Shown here one piece after another: positions 10,825 through 22,400 of a stretch of 64,000 bases of DNA. Source of the DNA: Eublepharis macularius (lineage: Eukaryota > Chordata > Lepidosauria > Squamata > Eublepharidae); contig NC_072790.1 of assembly GCF_028583425.1 (NCBI RefSeq), positions 157,722,397 to 157,786,396 of the forward strand. The letters are read 5' to 3'. The notes below the pieces were generated by a model. It searched no databases and was not told the DNA's origin. It saw nothing but the letters and a program-made list of their open reading frames with translations. Within the stretch, counting starts at the first letter, position 1. Each line of letters opens with the position of its first letter. Both the position numbers and the translations under genes were made by a program.

Positions 10825-11235
10825 CCAAGTCTTTGTTCCATCTATGCTGAAAAATCAGATAAGTAAGAATTAAGAAGTATTTTATAAACCTTTGACAAAG
10901 TATGTGTCTGAGACTGAGGCAAAAACTTTTCAAAATCTGTAAGACTTCTTGTTCTACAATCCCTCAGAATTCTTGTAGTTAAAAAACGTTTAGGTTAGCA
11001 GGCTGTCTGTAAGCAAGAAAAAGGTATGTGGGAGGGAAGTGGTACAATCCAGCATGTGTTGTAGGTTGTAGGCCATTAATAATGTGTTGAACTGGCTTGA
11101 GTTGTGTGAGCGGTAGGTGACCACCAACGGCGTTCTGTTGTTATTCTATTTGGGCTTGTCTTGTAGCAAGCTGTCCCTGGGAGTCATTCTGGCCTTTCCA
11201 ACCATCTTTCTCACAATGTCAGGGAGATACTGTTG
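10825..11235. other. No recognised feature
   Basis: This is sequence to the right of the hAT insertion. I see no gene, repeat or RNA here. Confidence 0.4.
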
Positions 11236-11315
11236 TAGATAGGTGCTACTGGACTCTTGCTCTTTTCTACTACTACAGACAGACAAACACAGCTACCTAT
11301 CCTGATCTACCTCTA
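11236..11315 (+). repeat. Penelope-like element tail fragment
   Basis: ggtgctactggactcttgc followed by ctactactacagacagacaa and acacagctacc matches the tail shared by the copies near 28190, 31380 and 58600 (gtgctactggactc, ctactacagactaac, cggctaac). Only the end of the element is present. Confidence 0.6.
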
Positions 11316-12015
11316 AGTAGGTATGAGTCAACTGAAGCTATAACAGGACTTGGACCTACTTCTTGTCCTATTGATTATGTTTGGGACTTAATCACACTAA
11401 ACTTTCCTCTTCCTTATTGGATTTCCAAAGACATTGCAATAGGGTCATATCCCTTGTTAATTTTTTGCACCTCCCTGGTGCTTCACTTTTAGTGTATAGC
11501 ACTTCCACATGTGGAATTTACTGTGGGTTCTAACCTATGTTCCCCCATTCATAATTTCACAATGCTAATATATCCAATGCCCTGACCAGGATTCCCTACC
11601 AAGGGTTGGCTTTCAGTAATCATGTCTCACAACACTATCAATTGTATTAGTTATTCAGGCTCAAAGAGCAACCTGACAGTATCCTCACACAACCCTTTCT
11701 TTGTGGGTTGGTAGAGGTTATCACACTCTGTATTAAGTGCATGATTGTTCAATGCCCTTTACCTAGCACAGCTCTCTCCACCAGAGTCCTGTTTTTCCTT
11801 GCCATATCCCTGCTTATATTTTGGCAGGGACACTTGTAAGGAGCTCCTTGCTTATTTACCTTTGGGTGAATGTCAATGAGATGCTAAGCTTCTGTTGGGA
11901 AGGTGGTCCTTCATAGCCCCTTACTTTGAGAGCTTCACACCCACCTGCTTCAGTAAGTGAGCTTGCTACTCTTCCAATGTGAGACTGCACAGACGCCACA
12001 AAGATGAAAACAGGG
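11316..12015. other. No recognised feature
   Basis: Ordinary non-coding DNA; reading frames are short and resemble nothing known. Confidence 0.4.
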
Positions 12016-12155
12016 TTTTTTAAATTTTTGTTTGTTTGTTCGTTCAATTTTTAGCCTGCCCTCCCCGCAAGTGGGCTCAGGGCAGGTTACAATAATATAA
12101 TTTGTACAAAGATTAAAACATTTAAATACATTTAAAACCAAAACAACAGTACATA
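12016..12155 (-). repeat. LINE/SINE 3'-end fragment, reverse orientation
   Basis: A T-rich start (tttttgtttgtttgttcg) is followed by gcctgccctccccgcaagtgggctcagggcagg and an A-rich stretch. This is the reverse of the common squamate non-LTR element ending, where a gagggcgg-type segment precedes the A-rich tail. Confidence 0.5.
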
Positions 12156-12805
12156 TACAGTCAGAGTGTCAAGATGGCGGCCCCCTCCATTCTTCCCAGC
12201 CACAATATAAACAAAGATGGGGTGGTGGTGGCACAGTCAATATCATTTCCATGAATTCGCATGTAAGGGAGGGAGGTGTTTTTATAGCCCCCCCCCTGTG
12301 GGAGACCGGTAGGGAACCTTCCAAGCAACCTAAGACTGGCCTCACTAAGACAGGTTGCACTTACTTGTAACTGTGGTTCATTGAGTGGTCTTCTGTGCAG
12401 GCACACATACCTCTCTCCTACCCCTCTCTGAAGTCTCTGGAACCTTAGTTTCTGGGGGATCTCCAGTGGCAGCATGTAGAGAACTTCCTCCTGGTCATGT
12501 GATGGTTTGGCAGGAAAGTGCCAAGAAGAGGAGGGGCTCCCCTAATATGTACAGAAAGCTCTGTAGCTGGCCTGTGCATGCATAATTTGAGGACATAATT
12601 TCAGCTATGCTCCAGTTGAACCATGGTTTCTTGCCTGCCCAGATAAAACTCTTAATCATAGTTTGCCATTTTTTTTACAGCAGCATCAGGAATAACTATC
12701 AGGCAATTAACTAATACATAGATCATCATAGGGTTCACCATCATAGTGTTGATTTGTCCACAAAAAACATAAATCAAGTGAATTCCAAATAGATATTCTT
12801 GCTAA
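12156..12805. other. Unclassified, possibly repetitive DNA
   Basis: A GC-richer stretch (12160-12580) with ttacttgtaactgtggttc and gagtggtcttctgtgcagg has the look of an interspersed repeat, but I cannot place it in a family. No coding potential is convincing. Confidence 0.3.
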
Positions 12806-12872
12806 TCTTCTGTGTATCGATGGTTGTTGTGGGTTTTCCGGGCTGTATTGCCATGGTCTTGGCATTGTAGTT

Positions 12873-12913
12873 CCTGATGTTTCGCCAGCAGCTGTGGCTG
12901 GCATCTTCAGAGG
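12873..12913 (-). ncRNA. Hammerhead-ribozyme-like motif, left arm
   Basis: On the minus strand: helix I strand CCT, CTGAAGA, one extra T, hairpin GCCAGC/GCTGGC with a 7-base loop, GAAA, then CATC and AGG closing helix I. Compared with the other arm (CGTC) one helix III base is changed, so the palindromic ACGT is lost and this copy is probably weaker. Confidence 0.45.
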
Positions 12914-13004
12914 TGTAGCACCAAAAGACAGAGATCTCTCAGTGAGAGAGATCACTGAGATCTCTCTGAGAGAGACACAGAGATCTCTGTCTTTTGGTGC
13001 TACA

Positions 13005-13045
13005 CCTCTGAAGATGCCAGCCACAGCTGCTGGCGAAACGTCAGG
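13005..13045 (+). ncRNA. Hammerhead-ribozyme-like motif, right arm
   Basis: CCT (13005-13007) pairs with AGG (13043-13045) as helix I. CTGAAGA (13008-13014) is the first conserved box. GCCAGC (13016-13021) pairs with GCTGGC (13029-13034) as helix II. GAAA (13035-13038) is the second box, followed by CGT and a C at the cleavage position. Helix III is the two-base-pair palindrome ACGT, which would form best between two copies, as in dimeric hammerheads. The T at 13015 is an extra base relative to the canonical core. Activity is untested. Confidence 0.5.
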
Positions 13046-13144
13046 AACTACAATGCCAAGACCACGGCAATACAGCCCAGAAAACCCACAACAACCATCG
13101 TTCTCCGGCCGTGAAAGCCTTCGACAATACATCTTCTGTGTATC

Positions 13145-13744
13145 ATTCCAATTTTAGTATATGTGCTGCAGAAGCAAGCACCCAAATATATATTCTTAAT
13201 GTCATTAATTACAAAATTGAAGTTATCTTTAATCATAGCACGGATATCAAGGCCAATTTACACCTAAGTATATGATAAATGTGGTGCATGTATTCATTTT
13301 AGAAAGCTAATATTTAATTTATAGCCCACTACTGCAGAAAAAGAATAGTTACTTTTAGCTGACTGGTTCATTTTTCTAGTGTCAGAAACACCACAATGTT
13401 ATCAGTATAAAGACTAATTTTATAATGTCGCAAGCCAACAGTTATCCCCTTGATTTGCTCAGATTCTTGTATGGCTGTGGCAAGTGGTTCCAACAAAATG
13501 TTAAAAAGCAACATAAGAAGTAGGTTGAAAGGAATGCTTCTCCCTTATACTAACTGTACCATATACTAATTGTACTCTTCATATCGAAAGTTACTGATGG
13601 TGCTTTCCATAAGAGTGGCATGTCTTTCCACCTCCCGACCCATTCCCAAGCCTTTTCAGTTACGAGATTCCTAAGGTGATCTGTCAGATCTCTTCATTTC
13701 AGGCCTTCAGACAGGCCGTGGAACTGTTTTCAACATGTGTTCTT
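13145..13744. other. No recognised feature
   Basis: Non-coding, moderately AT-rich DNA with no repeat or gene I can name. Confidence 0.4.
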
Positions 13745-14370
13745 GTGTCTGAAATTTATTTATTTTTATTTTATTTATTTATGTCATTTATAGTCCGCCT
13801 TTCTCACTGAGACTCAAGGTGGATTACACAGTATGAGATTAGTACAATCCGTATCAAGTACATTTCCATACAGTATCAAGGACATTTCCATAAACAATAC
13901 CATAGGGTAAATAGATACAAGTTTTAAAAGATACAGCGTTAGCAAGAATCCAATACAAAGTAGATGAAAATACTGAAACAGAACATAATCACTTCTAGGA
14001 TTGACATTAGACAACATAAAGCACAGGTAGTACATAGGAGTACATATTTAAAGCAACAGATAATATGTAAGGCAACATAGTGGTGAAGTCTATGGTCCCT
14101 AACTCATTAGCAAAGCATCTGAGACCCCATCCCTACAATGCAGCCCTCCCATTTGAGTAAAAAGCCTTTTTGAATAATTTAGTTTTGCATCGTTTGCAGA
14201 AAGCCAGGAGAGTGAATTGTTTGGTTTTCAGTATGCTGATTGTATTGTTTTATTCATATTGTTTAGACTATGTAGACTAATTAGTTTTAATCATGTTTAG
14301 GACAAGTTACCCACCTTGACCTCCTAAGAGGAAAAGTGGGATAAAAATGCTTTAAAATAAAATAAAGAAT
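13745..14370. repeat. L2/CR1-type LINE remains (two pieces)
   Basis: 13745-14215 opens with tttatttatttatgtcatt, tagtccgcctttctcactg, agactcaaggtggattaca and runs through aagtctatggtccc to gaaagccaggagagtg. The same series recurs at 32521-32760 and 33540-33700. 14215-14370 has a LINE-like 3' tail (caccttgacctcctaagagg, gtgggataaaaatgc, then A-rich). Confidence 0.5.
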
Positions 14371-15435
14371 ACTGCTTTCAGATCCTGAGATTCTGCATAC
14401 CAGTCTGTCTGTCTCTCTCGTACCTATTTCTTCACATATATTCACTTGCTCCTTCCCTGAACTCAGATGAGTCACCTCCAAGATCAGATGGTACTTGTCA
14501 GTGTTGGAAAAAGCAATGTCTGGTGTACAAAGAGAAAAAGAAGAAGACCCTACAGGGGCAGCAAGGGCTAGTTAGATAGGAACGTGATGACAGCCCCTCT
14601 CTTTCTATTGAGTGTCATTTCCTTGTCTTGTCTCCAGATTAGTACTCTCAGGGCAATATCCTGGTCCTTTTCTGAACTCCTCTCTCTCTTTAATCTCTAT
14701 CTCTCAACTTTACTATCAAATATGTTAGTTCCTAAATAAACTTTCTTTACTCTTTAATCAGTTTGCATGGCTAATGTTGTGCAAACACTCTGCCAACAGT
14801 CAGAGATACCAGTGGACTATCTCCTAACAATTAGTACCTATTCAGAAAATACATTTGTAGCCATTAACCTAAAAAAGGATGGTAGATCAACAGCTATTGC
14901 AATATTTTGTGCAGTGTTGTTTTGTGTTGTTTACAGTTCATCTGATTGTTTGCTGCTGTGAAGTGCATCTGATTGTTTGCTGAGAATCACCACAAATGTC
15001 TCCTCTTTTAGAGCCAATGAACCATCTCCAGTGATTAACTGGCATAATTTACTCTCCATCTTTTTAGGTTTTCTCCCATTATCTGTTTAAAAATTTAGCA
15101 AGAATTGTGCAATGTGCACTTGCTGGTAATGATTGCATTTGATCTATTTATTAAAAAATCCTGCATCCAGCACCCAGACTATACCCATTGCCCATCAGGT
15201 ATCAATACTGTTAGCTTTTAGCTTTGACAACACCAATTGCTTGTTTCCCGAGTGTGATGTTCCAGATATTTTCATCCTCCTAACAAGTGGTTTAACATTG
15301 ACATCTTGGAGTGAATTGATCATATTAGGAGGAGTAGGACAGCTCAGCAAGGGCAGAAGCATAAATGCAGCACTCTACCACAGGTTCTTAGAAATTTTTA
15401 TCTTATCCAAATATTCTTTCTAACTGTTGAAAATA
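14371..15435. other. No recognised feature
   Basis: Short open frames occur but none resembles a known protein. No repeat family was identified. Confidence 0.4.
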
Positions 15436-15454
15436 TGTAAATTATATATAAATA

Positions 15455-15525
15455 TATAAATTGAGCCTGCTGGAAATGTGGGGAGGGCGGAATAAAAATT
15501 GAAATAAATAAATAAATAAAATATG
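15455..15525 (+). repeat. Non-LTR element 3' tail with (AAAT)n
   Basis: gtggggagggcggaataaaa followed by aaataaataaataaataaaa is the typical end of a squamate SINE or LINE. Confidence 0.5.
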
Positions 15526-15957
15526 TGTATGTGCACATACATTAATCAATATATTAATTCTTAAGATGGCCCTATCTGTGAATACTTAAATCCAGAGACT
15601 GGGACCATAAGCAGACAAGATGGTTCTTCTTTCTACAAACTGAAAATCTCAAAAAAAAATCTCAAAAAATACATTGGGGTGTTAAAAATAATAGAAATGG
15701 TGCCTGTAGCTTTAAGAAATGAACACCATCTTAGTGGCCACTGCTAGTGTTGCTAGGCAACCACAACAGTATTGCCAGCTTTCAAGCTTGGTTTCTGTCA
15801 GTAAAAGGCAAGGGGAGGGGGCAGGGACCTTTTTAGCATTTGAGGGAAGAATCATTGAAGCCAGGCCTGCCAGCAACATCTGAACAATTTGCTACCACCC
15901 AACTTGCATGAATCACCCATGCTTTGCTAGTGTCTACTGTTCAATAGCAACCACCCC
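15526..15957. other. No recognised feature
   Basis: Non-coding stretch between a LINE/SINE tail and a tRNA-derived SINE. Confidence 0.4.
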
Positions 15958-16130
15958 ATGGAAGCCAGTGCAGTGTAGTGGTTATAGTTTCAAACTAGGA
16001 TCTGAGAGACCCAGGTTTGAATCCCCATTCAACAATAGAAGTTTACCGGGTGACCTTGGGCCAGTCATATACTCTCATGTATTCTAATATACCCTAATGT
16101 TTTTTAATATAAATGCACCTTCCAGCAGAT
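15958..16130 (+). repeat. tRNA-derived SINE
   Basis: gtgtagtggttatagtttc (A-box region) is followed by gacccaggtttgaatcccc (B-box) and gggtgaccttgggccagtc, the shared SINE body. The 3' part is diverged. Confidence 0.75.
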
Positions 16131-16142
16131 GTTTTTAGGAGG

Positions 16143-16575
16143 TTTGGGGTTGGATGCCAGCAGTATGCTGAGGACACCCAACTCTACCTTTTACTTGATA
16201 AGCAACCAGAAGCAGATCTCTGTTCCTTGGCCCAATGCCTGGATGCCGTACTGGAGTGACTGAGGAGTAGGTGGCTGAAGTGAAATCCTTTGAAAACTGA
16301 GGTTCTGTAGCTGGGAAGGACTTCAGCTGTGGAAAATTTGTCACTCCTATTACTCAACGGAGCCCAGTTTTCCATGAAGAGTTTGGAAGTTTGGCTTGAT
16401 TCTAAGCTTTCCAGGGACAAACAGGTTTCCATGATGGCTAGAATAGCATTTTCCATCTTTGCCAGGCCCAACAACTTTCCCCATATCTTTCTCAATCGGA
16501 CCTTGCCACATTGATCCATGCAATAGTCACCTCTTGTTTATACTACTGCAACTTGTTCTATGTAGCACTACCCTT
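16143..16575 (+). mobile_element. L2-clade LINE, reverse transcriptase part, left piece
   Basis: The forward translation around 16153 gives QYAEDTQLYL, matching the L2 catalytic motif YADDTQLYL with one aspartate changed to glutamate. Further on come segments matching L2 reverse transcriptase. The piece ends at an L1 insertion and resumes at 18721. It is a dead fragment without an intact frame. Confidence 0.75.
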
Positions 16576-18733
16576 TGTTTTTTGTTTTTTTTAATTTTTT
16601 TATTGGATTAGATGTCATTAAATTGTACATTACAATCAGTTTCCTTTAATTTTTCCAATTCTAACCCCCTCCCTTTCCCCCCCTTTTGTTGACTTCCAAC
16701 AGTTTTCCAACCCCTTGTCCCTTTTCCCTTACTCATTTCAAATTTATTCTATCTATCAAACATAAACTTTCACTTTCTTCTAAGCTTATCTATATAACAC
16801 AATGCTCCTTCTGTCTTCCTACTTACTTTAACAACTAAATAATGCATAACTAAATAATACATTCTTGGCATATTTTCTTTTGATAATAATCATTTAGCTA
16901 ATTTTGGTACACTATACTCTATCTTATAATCTCATCTTCAATATGGGACAAACAATTTATCCCTCATTTAGCATAATTTTAGATACTTCTATAAACAGTA
17001 CATTCAATATAAGTCAACCAATTTAACTTATACTCTATATATTACTTTTTCTACATATCTTCATACTGTTTTAATTATATAATTATATTATTCTTCCATT
17101 ATGCAACTATCCACCAAAAATAGTCAACCAATTTGACCCATATATACCTCCAAACTAATTCAATCAATTTAATACATGATCTATACATTAATATATATTT
17201 TCCCACCTTACTTAAATTCCTTCATTGCAATTATAAAATTATCTCCATTATACGATTATTGCCAGAAATGAAATTAATTAGTTTCTATCCTTATAATTAG
17301 TTAATTTCTATCATTATAATTCTTATAATAACACCTATAATACTTAATGCTATATATAATAGTCTAATAAAATAGTTGATTAGAAATTCTCATTTAACTC
17401 TCCACCTCCCGGTAAAGTCACCTCCCTCTACTTTTATTGTATTTCAGTAATTTTCAAACTGCCACAGTTCTCCTCCCACCTCCCATTTCTTCACTAAATA
17501 TTGTTTCAGCTTCTCCCAATCCATGTTGAACTGACCTGGATCAAGGTCTCTCAGTTTCCTTGTCATTTTGTCCATTTCCGCCATGTACAGCAATTTATAT
17601 ATCCAGTCCTCAATAGTTGGCACTTCTTGCACTTTCCACTTTTGCGCGTACAAAAGTCTAGCCGCTGCTGTCATGTAAAATAGCAATGTCCTATTTTGTG
17701 CTGGAATGTCCTCCATTCCCAAGTTCAGTAGCAAGAGTTCTGGGTTCTTATTAATTTGGAATTGTAAAATCTCGCTTATTACTCTTATTATTTCCCCCCA
17801 GTACTGCCTAGCTACCTCACAAGTCCACCACATATGATACAAAGATCCCTCATGCTTTTTACATTTCCAGCATTTATTAGACGTGTTCAAATTCCCTAGC
17901 GCAATTTTCTTTGGTGTCATATACCAATGATAAATCATTTTGTAGACATTCTCTTTAATATTGGTGCATGTCGTGATCTTCACTGTATTCTTCCACAAGT
18001 ATTCCCACGCCTCCATTGTTATTTCCTTATTAAAGTTTATAGCCCACTTCACCATTTGCACTTTAACTGTTTCATCTTCAGTATACCATTTCAGCAGCAC
18101 TTTATATACCTTAGAGATTTCCTTTTTATCCTCTTGTAAAAGTGCCTGTTCTAATTCCGAATTCTCCATTCTTATCCCTCCCTTCACACAGTCCGAATTA
18201 TAAAGATCTCTGAGCTGTCTGTACTGAAACCAATCGTAACTTGGAGACAACTCGTCCTGTTTCTTTATTTTGGGTTTAGAAAATTCCATTCGGGTTATCT
18301 CCTTGTATGTTAAACACTGTTGTTCATTATCAACAGTTCTCGGATCTATTACTTCATATGGAACCACCCATGAGGGGATTCCATCTTGTAGGTAATTTCT
18401 GTACTTCTTCCAAGTTGTGAGTAGGCTTCTCCGAATATAATGATGTAAGAACATAGAGTCTGCTTTTACTTTATCATACCATAAGTATGCATGCCATCCG
18501 AATATTTTTTTATATCCTTCTAAGGCCAGTAATTTCCGGTTTTTCAGCATCATCCAGTCTTTCAACCACACTAAACAAATTGCGTCATAATAAAGTCTTA
18601 GGTTGGGCAGTTGCATTCCACCTCTTTCTTTTGCATCTTGTAACACTTTCATTTTCACTCGAGGCTTTTTGCCTGCCCAAACAAAATCTGATATTTTCCT
18701 CTGCCATTTTTCAAACTGCTTAGCACTACCCTT
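16563..18733. repeat. 13-bp target-site duplication TAGCACTACCCTT around an L1
   Basis: TAGCACTACCCTT is present at 16563-16575 and 18721-18733. It flanks a minus-strand L1 whose poly(A) tail is read as the T-run from 16576. Confidence 0.9.
16576..18720 (-). mobile_element. 5'-truncated L1 LINE (ORF2 C-terminal half and 3' UTR)
   Basis: The T-rich left end (16576-16612) is the poly(A) tail. An AT-rich 3' untranslated region runs to about 17440. The coding part reads uninterrupted on the minus strand from 18720 to 17444, the C-terminal part of ORF2 starting at KQFEKWQRKISDFVW. It includes NKCWKCKKHEGSLYHMWW (the CCHC-like knuckle) and LLFYMTAAARLLYAQKWK. The reading frame continues upstream to 18883, but those codons are antisense L2. 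An open frame of over 400 codons suggests one of the younger L1s here. Confidence 0.9.
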
Positions 18734-18936
18734 GAAGGTGCTCCGGAGACTTTTGATGGTGCAAAATGTGGCTGCTAGGTTGCTGACCAAGTCATCATGT
18801 TCAGCTGATATAATACTGATTTTGAAACAGCTATACTGATTACCAGTTAGCTTCCGGATCCAATATAATGTGTTGGTCCTCACTTTTAAAGCCCTTCGTG
18901 GTCTGGGACCATCATAACTTTGAGTCTACCTCCCCT
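18721..18936 (+). mobile_element. L2-clade LINE, middle piece
   Basis: The forward translation gives VQNVAARLLT, ILKQLYXLPV and FRIQYNVLVLTFKALRGLGPS-like segments, the end of the L2 reverse transcriptase. It continues directly from 16575 once the L1 is removed, and is broken again at about 18936 by a second L1 block. Confidence 0.8.
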
Positions 18937-19137
18937 ATTTTTTTTAATTAAATGTTTTTATTAATTTTTTCAAACACAACAAGAAAAACTACTACCAAAA
19001 CAACATACATAACATACAGTGTTACAAAGAAGAATAAAGAAAGGAGCATATAATACAACAAAAAAAGGATTAAAGAAGAAAGTGAAGAAAAAAGAGGGAG
19101 AAAGAAAAAAAGATAAAGAAAACAGGCAATGTTGAAT
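18937..19137 (-). mobile_element. L1 3'-end fragment (probably the tail of the older L1)
   Basis: A T-rich start followed by caaacacaacaag and A/G-rich sequence is an L1 3' end read in reverse. It probably belongs with the L1 piece at 25060-26026, the two having been separated by a later L1 insertion. Confidence 0.5.
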
Positions 19138-19446
19138 TGCCTTTTTTTTCCTTTACAATTTTTCTTTATTTAAACTATAAACTATACACCATAACATAGT
19201 AAACAATAAACATAGAGAATAAGAAAAAACACACAGTTCTAAACATAACACACTAACAATACATATATTTATATAATTAAAAGGAAAAAGGAAAAGAAAA
19301 CAAGAAAGAAAGAAAAAACAAAATAAAAACAAACCTAGATTACACTACAGGTTGAGTTCTGATTTTCTCCGCAACAAGTATATATCATTTCTACACTTCT
19401 TCTAGGTTAGTCACAAATCCCCTCTTTTTTCTATTGTTCATGTTTC

Positions 19447-22400
19447 TTAATCCATAAATGCAGATGTCATCAAGTCCTTGTTATCCATTTCATGCAAAAA
19501 GTCTATTAACGGTTTCCATTCAGTCAAGAAGTTAACTAATGTCCTTTCTCTAATCAATGCAGTAAGTTTAGTCAACAATTCCTCCACTGTAGGCAATATT
19601 GTAGTTTTCCACTTTTGTGCATAAAGTACTCTTGCTGCTGTAATAAAGAATAAAAACAGTGTTCTAAAGCTTTTTTCCAACTGGCTGCCCGTTATTCCCA
19701 ACAGAAGTCTCTGGTTTCAACTGAAGTTTAATCTTCAAAATCTTCTGAATTGATGATTGTATCTGCAACCAAAAACTCTTTGCTTTCTTACATGTCCACC
19801 ACATATGAAAAAATATCCCTTCTTGTTTGGCACACATCCAACATACATTTGACGCCCCCTTATACATTCAATCCAATTTTTCAGGAGTCATATATCAATG
19901 ATACATCATTTTGTAAAAAAATTCTTTAAGACTGGAGTTTAATGTAAATTTCAGCCCTCTTGTCCACATATTTTCCCATTGTTCCATTAATATATCGTGT
20001 CCACAATTTTTCACCCATTTAATCATACATTCTTTAACTTGCTCTTCTTCTGTCTCAAACCTCAACAAAAGTTTATACATTTTAGAAATAACATGTTCAT
20101 CATTTGTACAAAGGGCTATTTCAAATTCAGTTTTAGATTTCTCAAAGTCATAATGACGCTTGTCTAATTTGAATCTCACCAGAATTTGCATATATGGAAA
20201 CCACTGACAGACGTGCCCTTCTGCTGCTAAGTCCTCTCTTGATTTAATTTTAACTTGGTCCTGAGAGAATTCCAATAAATCCTGATAAGTTAACCATTTA
20301 GGTGGACTAACCATTTCCCTTCTAAAATGAGCTTCTTGTGATGACAGCCAGAGAGGTATTTTCGAACAAAACCTAAGTTTGTAATCTCAAATCTGGGAGG
20401 CCCAAACCTCCTCTTTCTTTTGCATCCCGTAGAGCCTTAAATTTAACCCTTGGCTTTTTGCCTTGCCATATAAATCTCGATATATCCTTCTGCCACTGCT
20501 TAAATGGTGCCTCTGTTATCAATACAGGAATTGTCTGAAATAGGAATAACATTCTAGGTAAGACATTTATTCCGACGCAAGGAGGGATTCCCAACCCTTT
20601 GTCATCAAGTGTCAACGCACACGCACTGGTTACAAACTTAAATGGTTTTATTTAACTTCTTCATACACGTAAGGAATCTCTCTGAGGTGTGAATGAACAA
20701 AAGAGGAAATGGCCTTAACAAGTTTTGATGGGCTTTGAATGCCCCAGAAACTGAACCTGTGGGGAAAGGCACTACAACTCCCAAGATGCACTTCTCTTAA
20801 AACTATAGGCACACATTCTAGTCTGGTACATATTGATTAATATATTTAGCTTGCTGCTGGAACAGTACAACATTCATTTTAATTGTAGCTATTCTTCCCA
20901 ACGGCGATAATTGAATTTTATCCCATCTTAGCATATCCCTTTTAATTTCTTTCCAAGTCTTAATATAATTATTTTGGAATAACATACAGTTCATATTTGA
21001 CAAAGTAATACCCAAGTATTTTACCTTTTTCTCAACTTTAAACCCTGTTTTGCTCTCAAGTTTCATTTGATCTTGTATCTTCATATTTTTAGTTAAGACT
21101 TTGGTTTTCTGCTTATTAACCTTAAAACCGGCCATTACACCAAATTCTTCAACTTTGTCATTAGAGTTTCAATTCCGTTCAAAGGGTCCTCCAGAATCAA
21201 CAACAAGTCATCTGCAAAGGCTCTCAGTTTGTAGTTCTCCTGTTTCACCTTAACACCTCGAATTCTATCATCTTGTCTTATGTCCCTATTCAAAACTTCA
21301 AGCATCAGTATAAATAACAAAGGTGACAATGGGCAACCTTGTCTTGTGCCTCTTTGTATTCCACATTGTTTGGGTAACTCTCCATTCACGACTATCCGTG
21401 CAGTCTGGGTTGTATAAATCGACTTAGTCCATTTAATAAAATTGTCCCCAAAATCCATATCTTCCAATATCTTAAACAAAAATTTCCAGTTTAAATTGTT
21501 AAAGGCCTTCTCGGTGTCTAGGAAAATCAAAGCAACTTGTCTTTCATTATGTTTTTCTAAATATTCCAGAATATCCAATACTGTTCTTACACTGTCCTTT
21601 AGATGCCTTCTAGGTAGGAATCCACTTTGGTCCCATAGGATACTTTTTAAGATACTGCCAAGATCGATGCAAACAGCTTATAGTCATTATTTAACAGTGA
21701 TATTGGCCTGTAGTTTCTTGTCAATGTGTGATCTTGTCCATCTTTTGGAATAAGTGTTATGTTGGCCTCCTTCTATGAGTTCAGCATTTTCCCTCCCTCT
21801 AAAATAGAATCCATCATCTTTTGTAAAGGCTGGAGAAGTTCATCCTCAAAACACTTATAGTAACTACTTGGGAGGCCATCTGGTCCAGGAGCTTTTCCCA
21901 ACTTACTCTTTTTTATGGCTTCTCCCACTTCTCTTACTGTTATAGGTCCATTCATAATTTGTCTTTGTTGTTCCGTGATCTTAGGTAACTTCTGTTTATT
22001 AATATATTCATCTATTTTTCCACTGACACATCACAACTCTTATACAGATTTGTATAGTACTGATAGAATGCCTTTTGTGTATCTGCAGTGTCTGTTAGTG
22101 CCTTATCTGCCTCTTGTATTTTCAATATCATTCTCTTTTCTCTCTCCTTTCTCAATTTATAAGCAAAACATTTTCCAGGCTTATTTGCATATTCAAATGT
22201 TCTTTGTTTAGCATAATTCAATTTAATTTCCATTTCTCTTGACATTAACATCGATAGTTATTGTTGTAAGATCTTGATATGTTGCAATATATTAGTATTT
22301 CCAGGAGCTCTCGAGTTCTTCCTCTTTGCTCTTCATCTCCTCCAAGATACATTGCTTTTCCTCTTGGTTCTTTGTTCTCAATTGAGCATTATATTGAATT

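Larger units (their letters stand above)
12820..13130 (+). mobile_element. Short foldback element from a Penelope-like pseudo-LTR, with two hammerhead-like motifs
   Basis: Two arms of about 115 bp (12824-12940 and 12985-13098) are inverted copies of each other. They meet over a low-complexity gagatctctcagtgag stretch. A unique 32-bp tail (13099-13130, cgttctccggccgtgaaagc onward) follows the right arm only. Each arm holds a hammerhead-like core. A second full copy lies at 41263-41543 in opposite orientation with its own target duplication, so the unit moves as such. The link to Penelope-like elements rests on the ribozyme-like core shared with the PLE tails in this window. The element encodes nothing. 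Confidence 0.75.
12806..13144. repeat. 14-bp target-site duplication ATCTTCTGTGTATC
   Basis: ATCTTCTGTGTATC at 12806-12819 and 13131-13144 brackets the foldback element 12820-13130. A duplication of this length fits insertion by target-primed reverse transcription rather than by a cut-and-paste transposase. Confidence 0.9.

Noticed and set aside
18721-18883. Start of a 479-codon open frame as a possible host gene
   Set aside because: The first 54 or so codons are antisense L2 and the rest is L1 ORF2; the junction is the 13-bp target duplication.
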